In this document: positions 50,316-61,049 of the stretch, one piece after another
Layout: every line of letters begins with the position of its first letter
How positions within the stretch are numbered: position 1 is the first letter of the stretch
NCBI GenBank assembly: GCA_958299035.1
Contig: CATQJL010000223.1
Location: 124,001-188,000 of the forward strand
Reading direction: 5' to 3'
From: Cylicocyclus nassatus
Lineage: Eukaryota > Nematoda > Chromadorea > Rhabditida > Strongylidae
Length of the DNA stretch: 64,000 bases
The notes under the pieces: generated by a model
Told to the model about the DNA's origin: nothing
Database searches by the model: none
What the model saw: the letters and a program-made list of their open reading frames with translations, nothing else
Translations under genes and position numbers: made by a program

Positions 50316-50877
50316 TGAATTAGCTATAGACTCCAAGATCTGTTTAGATTTCATGCTTCCATTTTTTGGACTTTTGGAGATTTGGCAAGGTTTTTTTCAA
50401 GACTTTATGATATCTCAGTCATATTTGATGTAGATGTATTTCGTTAATTGATTTCGTTTTTAGCTGACTTCGATATTTTTTGAAAGAGAAAATGCGTCGA
50501 AAATTGGTTAATGCTCCCACTACTAATTACGGTTTACATTTTTTACCGCAGAATTTCATTTGATTTTTTATTTTCTGGCTACCGAATGCTTGAAAACGAA
50601 ATTTGTTCGCTATACGTAATTTTTGTGACTTTTTCCATGAATTCTCATTTTTTTGGTTGTTTTCGGACGATCATTATACATGTCCTCGTCACATATATTC
50701 ATTCTTTCTTTCAAAATTCAGGCAAATTTTATGGTTTTAAATTTGTTATTTGGTCATAGGTAGAGTATGAGCATTTGCTTCGTTATATCCATTATGATTT
50801 TTGCCGCATTCTACGAAATTTTTGGCTAGGCATTGTTACAAAGATCATAAATGAACTACAGTCAGAAGATGACTTTG

Positions 50878-51270
50878 ATCCTATAAAATGCCCATCCAGT
50901 CGCGCGGGAGTGATCGCAGTTCTCTGGCCGGTCGCTTGCGTCCATTGCGCGCGCACGAGGTTCGGGACGATTAGTACGATTATGTGTTTGTATTTGTCAT
51001 TTTGTTGACTCACTTGCTAGAGTGCGCTCGAAATGCGAGACGCAGCGCGGTGACAGGGCCGAGACAGCACATTGAGCTTAGAGTGTCGAAAAACTCGTCC
51101 CGGACGAAATAGCACAATGCGGGGGAGAGTGTCGAAGACAATGAGACAATTTTAGAGTACTGTCTCGAGTCGAAGATGACAGTTATGCACGGTTAGCCGT
51201 CGAGACGTCCGTTAAGACGTCGCGTGCTGTGCTGTTCAAGAGTTCGGACAGGCATCTGTCAGTACCCCCG
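50878..51270 (+). promoter_or_regulatory. candidate promoter of the BED zinc-finger gene
   Basis: CCTATAAAATGCCC at about 50880-50893 is followed by a long CpG-rich stretch (GTCGCGCGGG, CATTGCGCGCGCACGAGG) to 51270, about 430-820 bp upstream of the start codon. A TATA-like box followed by a GC-rich leader on the gene's strand fits a core promoter. No transcription data are available, and other islands upstream could serve as well. Confidence 0.3.
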
Positions 51271-51701
51271 TGCGCGCACAAGCGCGCCCAGAAATTCTGT
51301 TCGTGACCCATTGTGTTGCAGTTGCGGGAAATTGCAAAGTTTCTGAAGGTAGCAGGGAGAAGGGGGGGGGGGGAGGGAGGGAGGAGAAGAGGGGTTTCGA
51401 AACTTTTTCCGTAGATATTCTAAAACGTTGTTAGTTTCTGTCAATGCACGACCTATGCTCTAAATACTCATGCTCCGCCTCCTACTCGCCAATCAATATA
51501 TCAATCTTTCGAAATCTCCATTTCCCATCATAAACCATCTGCCTTCGTATTCGAAATTGCTACATACTCCGCAGTTTTCTCCCTTCTCCTGTCGTGTACG
51601 CGCTCTTGACTCGTTCGATGTTCCATGCAAACTCGTCCACCCACAAATCGTCCGAGTTTTCCAGATAGTCCTAGTAGCCGCTGCATGTTGTGACAAGTGC
51701 T

Positions 51702-51773
51702 ATGTCGGACTGTTTGAACCCGTTTGCTGCCCTCCTGCAACCAGCACAACTTGCGGCGGCATTTCAACAAAAC
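51702..51773 (+). CDS. BED gene exon 1 (start codon)
   Basis: Codes MSDCLNPFAALLQPAQLAAA and FQQN, then donor GTAAGTG (phase 0). A TTTTCCAG acceptor-like site ends near 51664, just upstream, where a spliced leader or a 5' leader exon could join. Confidence 0.85.
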
Positions 51774-54700
51774 GTAAGTGATGTTTGATTTTTAATTTTT
51801 TCGATCATGGGATGATGTAGTAAAGGGGCGTGGTTTGAGGTCTGATTGGTCAGTGAAAACTGTGATTGGCTCATTTTTGAGTTTTTCTTTGCAGTAGCCG
51901 ATCATCTTATATGTAACGATATGCTTGACCTAGATTTTTATCGAGAAGGGGCGTGGCCTTGGATTCTGATTGGTCAGTGAAAACTGTGATTGGTTCATTC
52001 CTTGACTACTTATCTACAGTGCTTGTGACTAGGATTGAACATACTGCGGGCTTCTACCGTAATTACAAGTAATGTATCGAGCAGGAAATGCTGCAAAAAC
52101 CTCATTAGCTAATCTTTTTAATTTTTCTTGTATTCCAAATATTTTTTTCGATATGAAAAAACTGTGATGGTCAAATTTATTTTGGAAAGTAATTTCTGCT
52201 AACGTGTACTGTATCTATTTTTAACCTCATCTCGTTGACTTTTACACTTTTCCGCTGGGTTCTAGTACAATTTGCATGGTGCAGAATGACGCGATACGAA
52301 AATGTTTTTATACTCTGTCTGTTATGACTAAGTGCATGCAAATACTCGAAAGCTGAGAGTGAGTACTATAGCGATTTGTCATGTCGTAAAAGATTTGGCC
52401 GAAAGCCAAGTGTTTGTAGTATAGCTATTTGGCGTATGTGTGCACTATGAAGAGCGTAGTAAAGACTGTTAGTGGCGGGATCTCTAATAGTTAGTGGGGT
52501 AGCGCGGAAGGAGGGGGGAGTGGGGTGGTGGAAGATGTGTAGTGTGCAAATGCACTGTATATAAGCTAGCATTTTAAGCTTTTAGCGAAAGCAGAAGACG
52601 GGAAATTAGCAAATTACCGCAATCCTATTTTCCACTCGGGATCCGCGTGAAACATATTTTTACGGGGACTCCGAGTATTCTAGCATTTAACGTTGGTAAA
52701 AATTATTGATCTGTTAATTTAGGTCCTTCAATCCAACTTACTGCAGTTTTTCTTTACAGAATGCAGACTTAGCTGCATTGTCGACGACATCGAATTCGTC
52801 ACCACCGTATTCGCAAGCGGGTACTGAACAAATGCAATACTCAACACCAGAATCATGCGCGGATCAACGTACGGAAACTCCGTCGTCCGATCAGTTGAAC
52901 GGCGAAATGTCGGTGTCCAACGGGTTCTCGCCTGACAATGGCACAGGTAAGACGCGGGACAACTCGGACAACTCGGACGAGTTGTACATTGTCCGCGCCT
53001 CTGTCCATCTACGCGCACAGGAAGATTTTTCTCAATTCAGGTTCCGATAGGGATCAATCACCTGACTGTGTCTCTACCTCTTCATCCGGTGAACCACATC
53101 TACTAGGCTCAAAGACGATCTCTGCTGAAGACGCTGAATTGCAACGACGTGAGTTAGCGGGTTACCGTAATCTCGCCCTCCTCAGGACCAACTATCAAGG
53201 AAACCATTTTTTGCAGAGATTCTGCGTCTTCAAGCCTTCAACGACGAGGTGAACGACAAAAAACCTCCGCCGGCGTTGAATTTGCTGACATCATTGCACA
53301 ATAATCCATTGTTGGCTGAGAAATTAGCCAGCTGTATGATTCCCGGTATGCCGCAACCGCCATCGGCTACAGTACCTCTGGCTGCATCATTAGTTCAACA
53401 GACGAACACACATGATGTTACACCGACAAAGCGGAAACGGCAAAGAAGGTAAAGCTTACAGATTTGGGTATAGTAAGGCAGCGGGGGAGGGGGGGGGAGT
53501 AGTGCGAGCCATGCGATTGTCATTTGTATGGAGTCCTCCGCCCACAAACCGCCTCTGTTATGCTGGAGCTTACTGCTATAACCCACGGGTGGCCCGCATG
53601 AGTCCCGAATAAGGCTTTGGCCACCGATGAGCCATACAGGTTCTCAATAATTAAGATTCCAAGTTTAAGGAATGTAACTTGGTCAAGATTTGCTAGTATG
53701 GCTTAAGGTTGGCCCATACAGAGCTTGAAGTAGGCGTCGGGCCATGCATGACCCATTTGAATTTTCGCTAACGAATTGTGTGGGGTCACACAATAGTTTA
53801 TTTAAATTGGTGCTAATTTCCTAGTATGGCTCCATAAAGAGCCGTAATAGGAAAGTAAGCGTTGGGCCATCCATGGGCCATTAACTGAGAATTCAAGTGT
53901 GAGACAACAAGTACCTCAAACTGGTCGCGGTCTTCATGCTCACGAATGGCCCATCTAGGGTAACCGTTAGGCCACTCACGAGCCTAAAACATGAATTTAC
54001 ATTTTTCCTAATCAATCAATCTTTCCTAATCAATCTTTCTAGCAGCTGATCAGTAGTTCACAACTCCAGTTTACTAGGTAATCTTTTTGATATAGCTACA
54101 GCTTATTCAACCCACATATGACCCGTAGAAGTAAGCTTGGGCCACCCGTGAGCCAAAACATGTCAACCTTTCGACGAATCAACTTTTTTGGCGTTTGAAA
54201 CAGGAATGTTCTCAGCTTATGACCAGCAGGGAAAAAAATCCAGCTTTATTGTTCCTTCATTTAGAAATCCGGTTTGGCCGTACTTTGACGTCATAGATGG
54301 TACAGCTAGATGCAAGCAGTGTTTGTATAGCACTAAATCTGTGTTTAGCACGAATCTAAAAGTGCATCTACGATCCCATCATAGAGCTGACTACGAGAAG
54401 GTTTGTTTTTAATGTTGTCGTCTAGAGCGATTACCATCAAAAAATGAGTTTTGGTTGGCGCAAAGCTTTGCGATTTTTTAGGTGATCCAAGCCGAAGATG
54501 CGTTAAACCTGAATGCTTTGCTTCTCAGCGGCAACTCGGGAAAACTATTCTCAACGGATTTAACGCGAAAACGCATGCCACCGATGACGAGCAGCATTCT
54601 GATGACGATCAATAAATGTAAGAAAAATTGATTTTGAAGTGAATTTGCAGAGTAGTTGGACCTTCCTTAGGTATGCCATACTTGATCCATATGATCCGCT

Positions 54701-57700
54701 TAATCCACTTCATCCACTTCGCTATTGGCCAAATGAGTAAACTGGCCAATAGCAAAGTGGATCAATTAAATTATTGGATCAAATGAGCATGCGCTATGCT
54801 ATTGGTCAATTCATTGATTTGACCAGTAGCGAAGTGGATCAAGTGTGACATGCCCTAGTAATGAAACTTGCAAACTAAGGTCTAGATTGATGATGTTCTT
54901 ATGAACTCTCTCTGGAACAGAAATTGAGATGTAAATTTCAAACATTTTTATAGCATGTCAGCCACGAAGAAAATTTACCAAAAAACAAAAATCTATTTTT
55001 TTTGTAAATGCGATTGTAAAAATTCTTTATCAAGAAAAAAGGACCTGGGGCACTTAAGGAAATTAGGTAAAGGTTTTCTGAGCATAAACAAAAGTTTTTT
55101 TCTACATGAAGTTAATGACTTTTATTAGGACAAAGTTCATTGTGATGTCAGAACAGTGATAAATCATCCAGTTACTCAATCTATTTGAATAAGTTTTATT
55201 TTTCTTTCGTTTCATTGTCTACCCCCCCCCCCCCCGCCTTCCTCCCCTCGACTTTTTTTTTGCTTAAGAATACCTTTAACTCATGTAGAGCTTCAAAAAG
55301 TATTTTAATTCATAGGAAGCTTTTGAGTATGACTCTCATTTCGTTTTGTCGAAAATCGTGATTTGTAACCTACAACGTAGAGTATTTTTTTGTGCACTTG
55401 ATTCCCCAGAATTTTTTTTTGATAAAAAGCTACACGCGCAAACTTCTTCTTGTAGACAAAAAATTTTCAAAGCTAACTAAAGTTTTGCCTCAAAAGAATT
55501 TTCAAGCTAGCAACCTACTTTTTTTACATCGACGATATGACCTTCTCTTTGCACTGACTACAGTGATAGCATAACAAAGATAGGGTTAACAGTACTTCGA
55601 GATTAGCAATTTCTTGAAATCTCCATTGCAACAATGTTGGCGAGATCAAAGCGGTATTCTACCAAAAAACAAACATCAGTCGAATTTATGATGAGCAAAC
55701 CTCTACTGCTGTTTTTCTGCAGACTGGCACAAGAAAAGAAGTTTCACCAGCTGATAAGAAGCAATAAGATTGCGTTTCCAAAGATCTGCTCTGCTGCGAC
55801 AAAATGTGGGTCACTTTGCCGCAAAAACGCCCCGGTTGCCGCAAAATGACCCCATCTTTCTGTGGCAGAAAGCATTTCATATCACCAAGTACTCGATGTG
55901 TGTATACTATCCGAGAGCAGAGCTATCGTGACTAGTCAGCTCTGCACTTTGCGTTTGCTGCGATAAAATTTCGCAAGTAATGCGCTGTGGGTGTGTGTGT
56001 CTGTGGTGTTTGTGTATCATTTGTACGAGATAACACATTTTGCAACGTACAGCTCACACAACGTTTTACGTTTACATCAATCCTTTTGGCACAGCCTGAG
56101 CTGCTTTTGTACGCTGCTACTATAGGCGAAAGCGGCGCGATGTTGGCCACTTGGCTCAGTCTGAGTGAGTTTAGACAAGTTTTCTTGATCGATTTCTTAG
56201 TGTAGTGTCTAACAAAAAAATTGAGCGTAAGCTTCAGAAATCGTCACAATCTTCACATGTGATACAGCTAAATCTCTTAGGAACATATATGATTGGATTA
56301 AAGTTTTCTAAAAATTTCCTGCGGTTGATCAAGAGTGCTCTCGCATTTTATACAATTACCAGGAGTTGGAGTTTGATTTGATACCTAGTCAAAACCTTTT
56401 GATTTATAAGCCGTTAATTGACTACAACAAGAAAATGGTCCTAACAAGCATTTGGCGGAGGTCAATAAAACAAGCATTTGACGGAGGTCAATAATTTTGA
56501 ACAGATAGTGTAATCTCACAATGTGCAAATTTAGCGATTCCGTGTTTATATTAGTGGGCAAGGATGATGGCTGATGATGTTCAAAAAGAAATTTTTTACT
56601 GTTCTAGTCATCAGCATATTTTAATTCAAATCATATTTTGCGTATTCTTTAGTGAGCATAATCTGGGGTCCATAGTGTTTCAAGAAAAGTTGTTTTTTTT
56701 TTCAATAAAATTTGAACTTGTGAACTTTTTTAATACAAAAAAGCACTACCAAAATAAAATCAATCCTTGAGCTTTGTTGAGTATAATTTGAATCCTTGCT
56801 TGGCTTTTTTCTCATGAAAAGTTGAATTTGTGAATATATTCTACAAAGAATACGCTACTAGTGGTGATAAAGTAGTTAAAGAAGTGAATGGAGAGAAATT
56901 GTTACAATATCTAAGGAACGATTGGATAAATATGAGAGTTGCATTACCTAAACAAAAGCACAAAAAGGAAGATCTTATTGGGAAAAGTTAATAACCATTT
57001 AAGGATAGCTGATTTTCGTGGCAGAACTTCAGATATCTTCCCACTTCATCCTCCCAGTTGGCTTTGAATTTCCCATTCGATAAAATAAGCATTGCATAAG
57101 TTTCTTCCCGAAAGAAGTAGAGTGATTCTTTTTGTAATTTCTCCTATTTGATAATGTTTTTGAACGGTGAGCGCCAACTACTGACGATTACGAATAATGT
57201 TCTTAGATCTTTACTGTTATCACTGTAGTCAGAAATCACGTGAAATGCTATGTATGCTAGTGACTCAAGCTCTTAGGCAACCTTATGACTCGCGCTTCTT
57301 TCACGATGTTTAACTTTTTGCTCACCACACATAGAGTACTCCATAGCAAGCTGTGTGATTCAGAGATTTTGGCGAAGATATGAAAAATATGCGAGGAATT
57401 CAGAAACGAATTAGTGATTACGTTAGGGACTTTTTTCAGGGCATTCTATGAATTCCAGAGATTTTTGTAGGCTTTTTGCGGACAAAAGCCGTCCTTTAAT
57501 CAAGCGAATTCTAGCAGCACGTTTTTTTTTGCTTGTTTACCAAAACTAAGCGATCTATAACCACGATTTGTAATCTGACAATGCTTCTCGGCACACTGTC
57601 ACAAGCTGTATGCGCATATTTGCACAATGCCCGTTTCATATTGTATCAGAGCAGCAATATTTGCATTATACAGACGTTGTGTTAGAGCCATTGTGAGCTC

Positions 57701-60700
57701 AATGACTGTGTTGCATGGATCATAGTTTTATGTGGGGGAACAGTACAGATAGGAATGACTAAATGGGCGAAAATCAAAATTTGAGGTTCTGAAAGTTACA
57801 GGATCGCGAAAACTCGCGGAATCGCGAAGTTCGCGTTTTGCGAGAAGTAATGATTCATGGAAAATGCTTGAATTTGTAAAAGAATGCTCAATCAAGAGGT
57901 CATTGGGAACTGCAAGTGGTCTTGATTGGAAATCGAAGTTGAAGAGTGTTAAAAGAAATTCGTGTTTAGAAAAAAAGGGGAGGGGAGGGGGATTAGAGAT
58001 GGAGCAATACATAGAAGAATTTATGTCCGTTTTGCCTTCGTGTAAAACTGTGATACAAAACCTCAAAGCGCATCCAAAAATCAACGAAAAATGAGGTCAC
58101 TTTAGATAGTGTTTTCCAAATCAGCTCACTTTTTTCACTGAGAATGTTAATGAGATGAAGAGATTACCTTTCTATTTTCAGTAGCGAGCCAATCAGCCGG
58201 TGAAGATAATCCGCTGAACAGCGTATTACGACAAACTCTGGCCGCTGGTACACTAAATCAACAACTGCAACAAGTGCAAAATCAACTTCAGGTAAGTAAA
58301 CAAATATAATGTACATTCGAATGAACAAAGTCGTAGCTCGTTTTTTCCGAAATGCAAAACTGCGCAGCGAAATCCATTTTTCTAACGCATAAATAAAGTG
58401 TAATATAATAGAATTGTGCAATCACATTTTTAAGGCTCAAGCGCAACAGAAGCAGCAACAGCAACAGCAGCAACAGCAGCAACAGCAGCAGCATCAGCAA
58501 CAACAGCAACAACAGCAGCAACAACAACAGCAACAGCAAACGCCGCTGACACTAAATGCTGCCAATCTGGCTGTGTTAAACCAAATGGCTCGGAATCAGT
58601 TGAATGCAAATCCTCAACGTGAGTTCACAGGTAGAACTTGTTTACCATGTGTTCTTGACATGTTTACTCAAGTTAGCGCGAGTATGGTCTTTGTTTACTC
58701 GGAAAGTTTCATGTAAACAACAGGTTTGAGCCTACTCTTGACGTGTTAGTGCGGGGGAACACAAGTTATTGCTTACTTGTTGTTTATTAGTGAACAAACA
58801 ATAACAACAACAACTTTTGATGCTTCCAAAAAAGAAATCTATTCTAATAGGGGTATTTTTTTCCTCTCTTCGAACGTTGTATATCAATCGATAAGCTTCC
58901 CAAAATATCAAGTTTACTTTAGCGAGCAGTCAGGTGCCATCACCCATCCCCCCCCCTCCCCGTATTCAGCGTAGCCTTGCTATGTGCATGTTCTGATAAC
59001 TTGTCACTGATTGCATTGTAATCATTTTATCATGGCGCGTTTCATGACTTGCCCGAGCCCCGACATACGCCCGTATACTAGCCAAATGTGTGCTCTCAAA
59101 CTTCTTTTGCAGCTAGGCATCGTTTCTTGAGAAAGTCAGAAAGTCCAGTATTCTCGAATTTGTTGCCTTCGTTTATGTTTTGTGAAACTCTATGTTTTCA
59201 GCACTTCTCGGTATGACTGCCGAACAATTCACGAACCATTTCAATTTCCTGAATCCGATGAAGAGAGGTGAGTGAACTCAAATTTATCATCAGTCTCAAA
59301 TCGATTATCAAATGGATAGAAATAAATTCTAGTCGACTTTCAAAGGCTTTAGCAGATAGTTTCATCAGCATAAAGGTCCGAAAATGTTCACGGAATTTCT
59401 CCATATTTTCCCCGACCCACTGATAAAAGTATTTGAGTTTTTAAGCCCTTATAATAGGGTATTGTCAGGGAATTAGATTATCATTTGAAAAATTGTCAAA
59501 AATCCGTCTACATAATTTGAAAAATCTCAAATATATATCTCACCACATGGCTGACAAAAATTTACCAGCTTTTCGCTTGTGACCTCACGAAAATGTATCC
59601 ATCAATGTAAACAAGTTCTCATTACTGTTGGCAGTTCATGAGCAAAAAAAATTGTTTCGAGTGCTCGGGTTTGTCATCATGGTTTAAAAAGACTGGAGAA
59701 ATTAGTGGGTCACACGGGCAACTCCAAATTTCTCGACGTCGGGAATAAGTTTCTGCAAAATAGTGAATTCCGTGGGAATTCGGCAATTTTCGTTGGTTTC
59801 TTCTCGTCGTGTGCTCTTTAGACTCGGAAATGAATTTTGAAAATTTAAACCCTATTTTGACGAATTTTCGCAGGGTCGGCATTGCTAATCGACCTTGCTT
59901 GGAGTATAACAATCTATTATAGTAACACATTTTATCTTAGTCATTCTATATGCTTAAGAGCTTGCTACTATAAGCCGGCTTAGCGCATAAATCTTTAAAA
60001 AAATACTGGTAGTCATGAAACTCGCATCAAGTCCAGTAGGGAAATCTTCCCTTTTATAAATTTCTAGTTATTATTAGATCTGTCAACGTATATCTTTTTC
60101 AGATCTTTCGTCAGCACCGAATGGTACCGATGCGAACGGCATGCCACAACCGAAACGACGTCGATTACGTCGACATCCAGTGTGGATGTTCTTCAAGGAT
60201 CTCGAAGATCGGGTGAGTAATCGTTCCGACGATGAGCCACACATTTGAGAAAGCACTTTTATTCGTTGGCGCAAATTCTGTTGTTTGATGAGATAGCTGA
60301 TAAAGTGATGAATATACCAGCGGCGGCGTTTGGTTTGGGTTTAGTCGGGCGCTGCGCTAATGTTTGGATTTAAGAATGTAATAAAGTCGAGGGGATCTCG
60401 GTTTTTCCCATTTTGAGTTGTTTGCGAAAAAATTCTGTTACTATTTTTTCAAACACCAAAGGTGGTATCTGAGTGTCTAATGGGGTACAGCATAAGGACA
60501 ATTGATCAGTCTATGTTCATCCTTTTTATCAATCGATATAATCGGATTTTGGTAAAATCTCTAGTTCAAACAATCTGTTTTGAATTTTTGTCAGAGCCGA
60601 CACAAGTTTCCGAAAGACAGCTGTTTGCTGTAAAAAACTCTTTAAGTAAGAGTTAGGCGACGTCTGAGGACTTTTGAATTAATCTCAACCTTCACTTCCC

Positions 60701-61049
60701 CAGTAGAGCCCGAAAAACTCAATAAATGCTTACTTCACAGTTTAAAAGAAAGTGCAGGTCTTGGCTGGAGAAAAAAAATACAGTACCTCTTGAGGCTTGA
60801 TTCGTAGAAAATATGATAGATTGCGCATAGATCACCACAGAAGTTATGTTGTTAGCTTTTACCTAGAAAAGGTCTGAAAATTCAATAGTCCCCCACTTTA
60901 CCCGCCACCGTATACTTGACAATACCGTATACTTACAGTATCCACTTCAGATGGTCGGCTGCATCAACTGCAATTTCCGGACAGGATCCGCCTTCAGCAC
61001 CAATTTGAAGATGCATTTGAAAGCTCATCACAAGGAAGACTACGAGAGA
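51702..61049 (+). CDS. BED-type zinc-finger transcription factor, 11 exons in window, 3' end outside
   Basis: Exons 51702-51773, 52760-52946, 53041-53148, 53217-53448, 54265-54400, 54482-54617, 58182-58291, 58435-58618, 59202-59267, 60103-60212 and 60951-61049 join in phase with GT/AG borders to 480 codons. Residues 1-190 are Ala/Gln/Ser/Pro-rich. A basic KRKRQRR stretch (about 194-200) precedes BED finger 1 (201-245: NPVWPYF, C216, C219, H234, H238). A Gln tract spans 334-362, broken by one His. A second basic KRRRLRR stretch (428-434) precedes BED finger 2 (435-480: HPVWMFF, C451, C454, H469, H473). BED fingers bind DNA, so a nuclear regulator is inferred. The start is the first in-frame ATG after in-frame TAG stops at 51667 and just downstream. 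No stop codon is reached. Caenorhabditis BED-3 is a candidate relative, but I cannot confirm it from memory. Confidence 0.9.
51823..52003 (+). repeat. CCAAT / GGGGCGTGG repeats in intron 1
   Basis: Two direct copies start at 51825 and 51948 (123 bp apart), each GGGGCGTGG...TGATTGGTCAGTGAAAACTG followed by TGATTGG. They match the copies at 50050-50310 upstream of the gene. Confidence 0.8.
52760..52946 (+). CDS. BED gene exon 2
   Basis: Acceptor TTTACAG, donor GTAAGA. Residues 25-86 are Ser/Thr/Pro/Gln-rich low-complexity sequence beginning NADLAALSTTSNSS. Leaves phase 1. Confidence 0.88.
53041..53148 (+). CDS. BED gene exon 3
   Basis: Acceptor ATTCAG, donor GTGAGT. Contains SDRDQSPDCVSTSSSGEPHL and a short acidic segment (AEDAELQR). 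Splits a codon in phase 1 at each end. Confidence 0.87.
53217..53448 (+). CDS. BED gene exon 4
   Basis: Acceptor TTTGCAG, donor GTAAAG. Ends in TKRKRQRR, a basic stretch that could act as a nuclear localisation signal. Contains PPALNLLTSLHNNPLLAEKL. The donor is fixed because the frame meets TAA immediately after it. Confidence 0.88.
53449..54264 (+). repeat. intron 4 with five-copy ~120-bp tandem repeat
   Basis: Within the 816-bp intron, a unit with consensus GGCCCATANAGAGCCGTAA...GCGTTGGGCCATCCATGAGCC recurs with cores near 53618, 53739, 53862, 53968 and 54138, spaced 106-170 bp. The core GGCCA-N4-TGAGCC is the best-kept part. Confidence 0.75.
54265..54400 (+). CDS. BED gene exon 5 (first BED finger)
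   Basis: Acceptor CATTTAG after a pyrimidine-rich tract, donor GTTTGT. Encodes the whole first BED finger NPVWPYFDVIDGTARCKQC to HHRADYEK. A more upstream CAG (54201-54203) would bring a stop codon in the required phase, which decides this acceptor. Confidence 0.9.
54482..54617 (+). CDS. BED gene exon 6
   Basis: Acceptor TTTTTTAG, donor GTAAGA. Begins VIQAEDALNLNALLLSGNSG and ends MTSSILMTINK. Followed by the largest intron in the window (3,564 bp). Confidence 0.85.
54671..54862. mobile_element. small palindromic element in intron 6
   Basis: Outer ends TATGCCATACTTGATCC and GGATCAAGTGTGACATGCC are imperfect complements. Inside, GATCCACTT-CGCTATTGGCCA pairs with TGGCCAATAGC-AAAGTGGATC, and a further GCTATTGG unit repeats. 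Probably an old MITE. Confidence 0.6.
54863..58181. other. remainder of intron 6
   Basis: AT-rich intron with a poly-C tract at 55222-55235 and a GC-richer patch at 55920-56210 (GTGTGTGTGTCTGTGG near 55990) that may be regulatory. No in-phase exon is required, because exons 6 and 7 join directly into a Leu codon. Confidence 0.5.
58182..58291 (+). CDS. BED gene exon 7
   Basis: Acceptor ATTTTCAG, donor GTAAGT. Encodes ASQSAGEDNPLNSVLRQTLA then AGTLNQQLQQVQNQLQ, the start of a Gln-rich, probably helical region. Confidence 0.87.
58435..58618 (+). CDS. BED gene exon 8 (glutamine tract)
   Basis: Acceptor TTTTTAAG, donor GTGAGT. After AQAQQK come 13 Gln, one His, then 15 Gln, encoded by mixed CAA and CAG codons. 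Then TPLTLNAANLAVLNQMARNQ. The codon mixture argues for selection on the protein rather than simple slippage. Confidence 0.85.
59202..59267 (+). CDS. BED gene exon 9
   Basis: Acceptor GTTTTCAG, donor GTGAGT. Short exon coding LLGMTAEQFTNHFNFLNPMK followed by R; phase 1 at both ends. Confidence 0.85.
60103..60212 (+). CDS. BED gene exon 10 (start of second BED finger)
   Basis: Acceptor TTTTTCAG, donor GTGAGT. Codes a linker, the basic KRRRLRR stretch, and HPVWMFFKDLEDR. Confidence 0.9.
60951..61049 (+). CDS. BED gene exon 11 (rest of second BED finger)
   Basis: Acceptor CACTTCAG, donor GTGAGT. Codes MVGCINCNFRTGSAF, STNLKMHLKAHHKEDYER. The exon ends at the same domain position as exon 5 does in the first finger. 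The next exon was not found in the remaining ~2.9 kb. Confidence 0.9.

Noticed and set aside
51470..51781. 103-codon frame overlapping exon 1
   Set aside because: It is in another frame; only the frame starting MSDCLNPF has a donor phase that continues into exon 2.
54188..54264. BED exon 5 starting upstream with MFSAYDQQGKKSSFIVPSF
   Set aside because: The phase left by exon 4 would give a stop from the CAG acceptor at 54203. The CATTTAG acceptor at 54264 keeps the frame and places the basic stretch directly before NPVW, as in finger 2.
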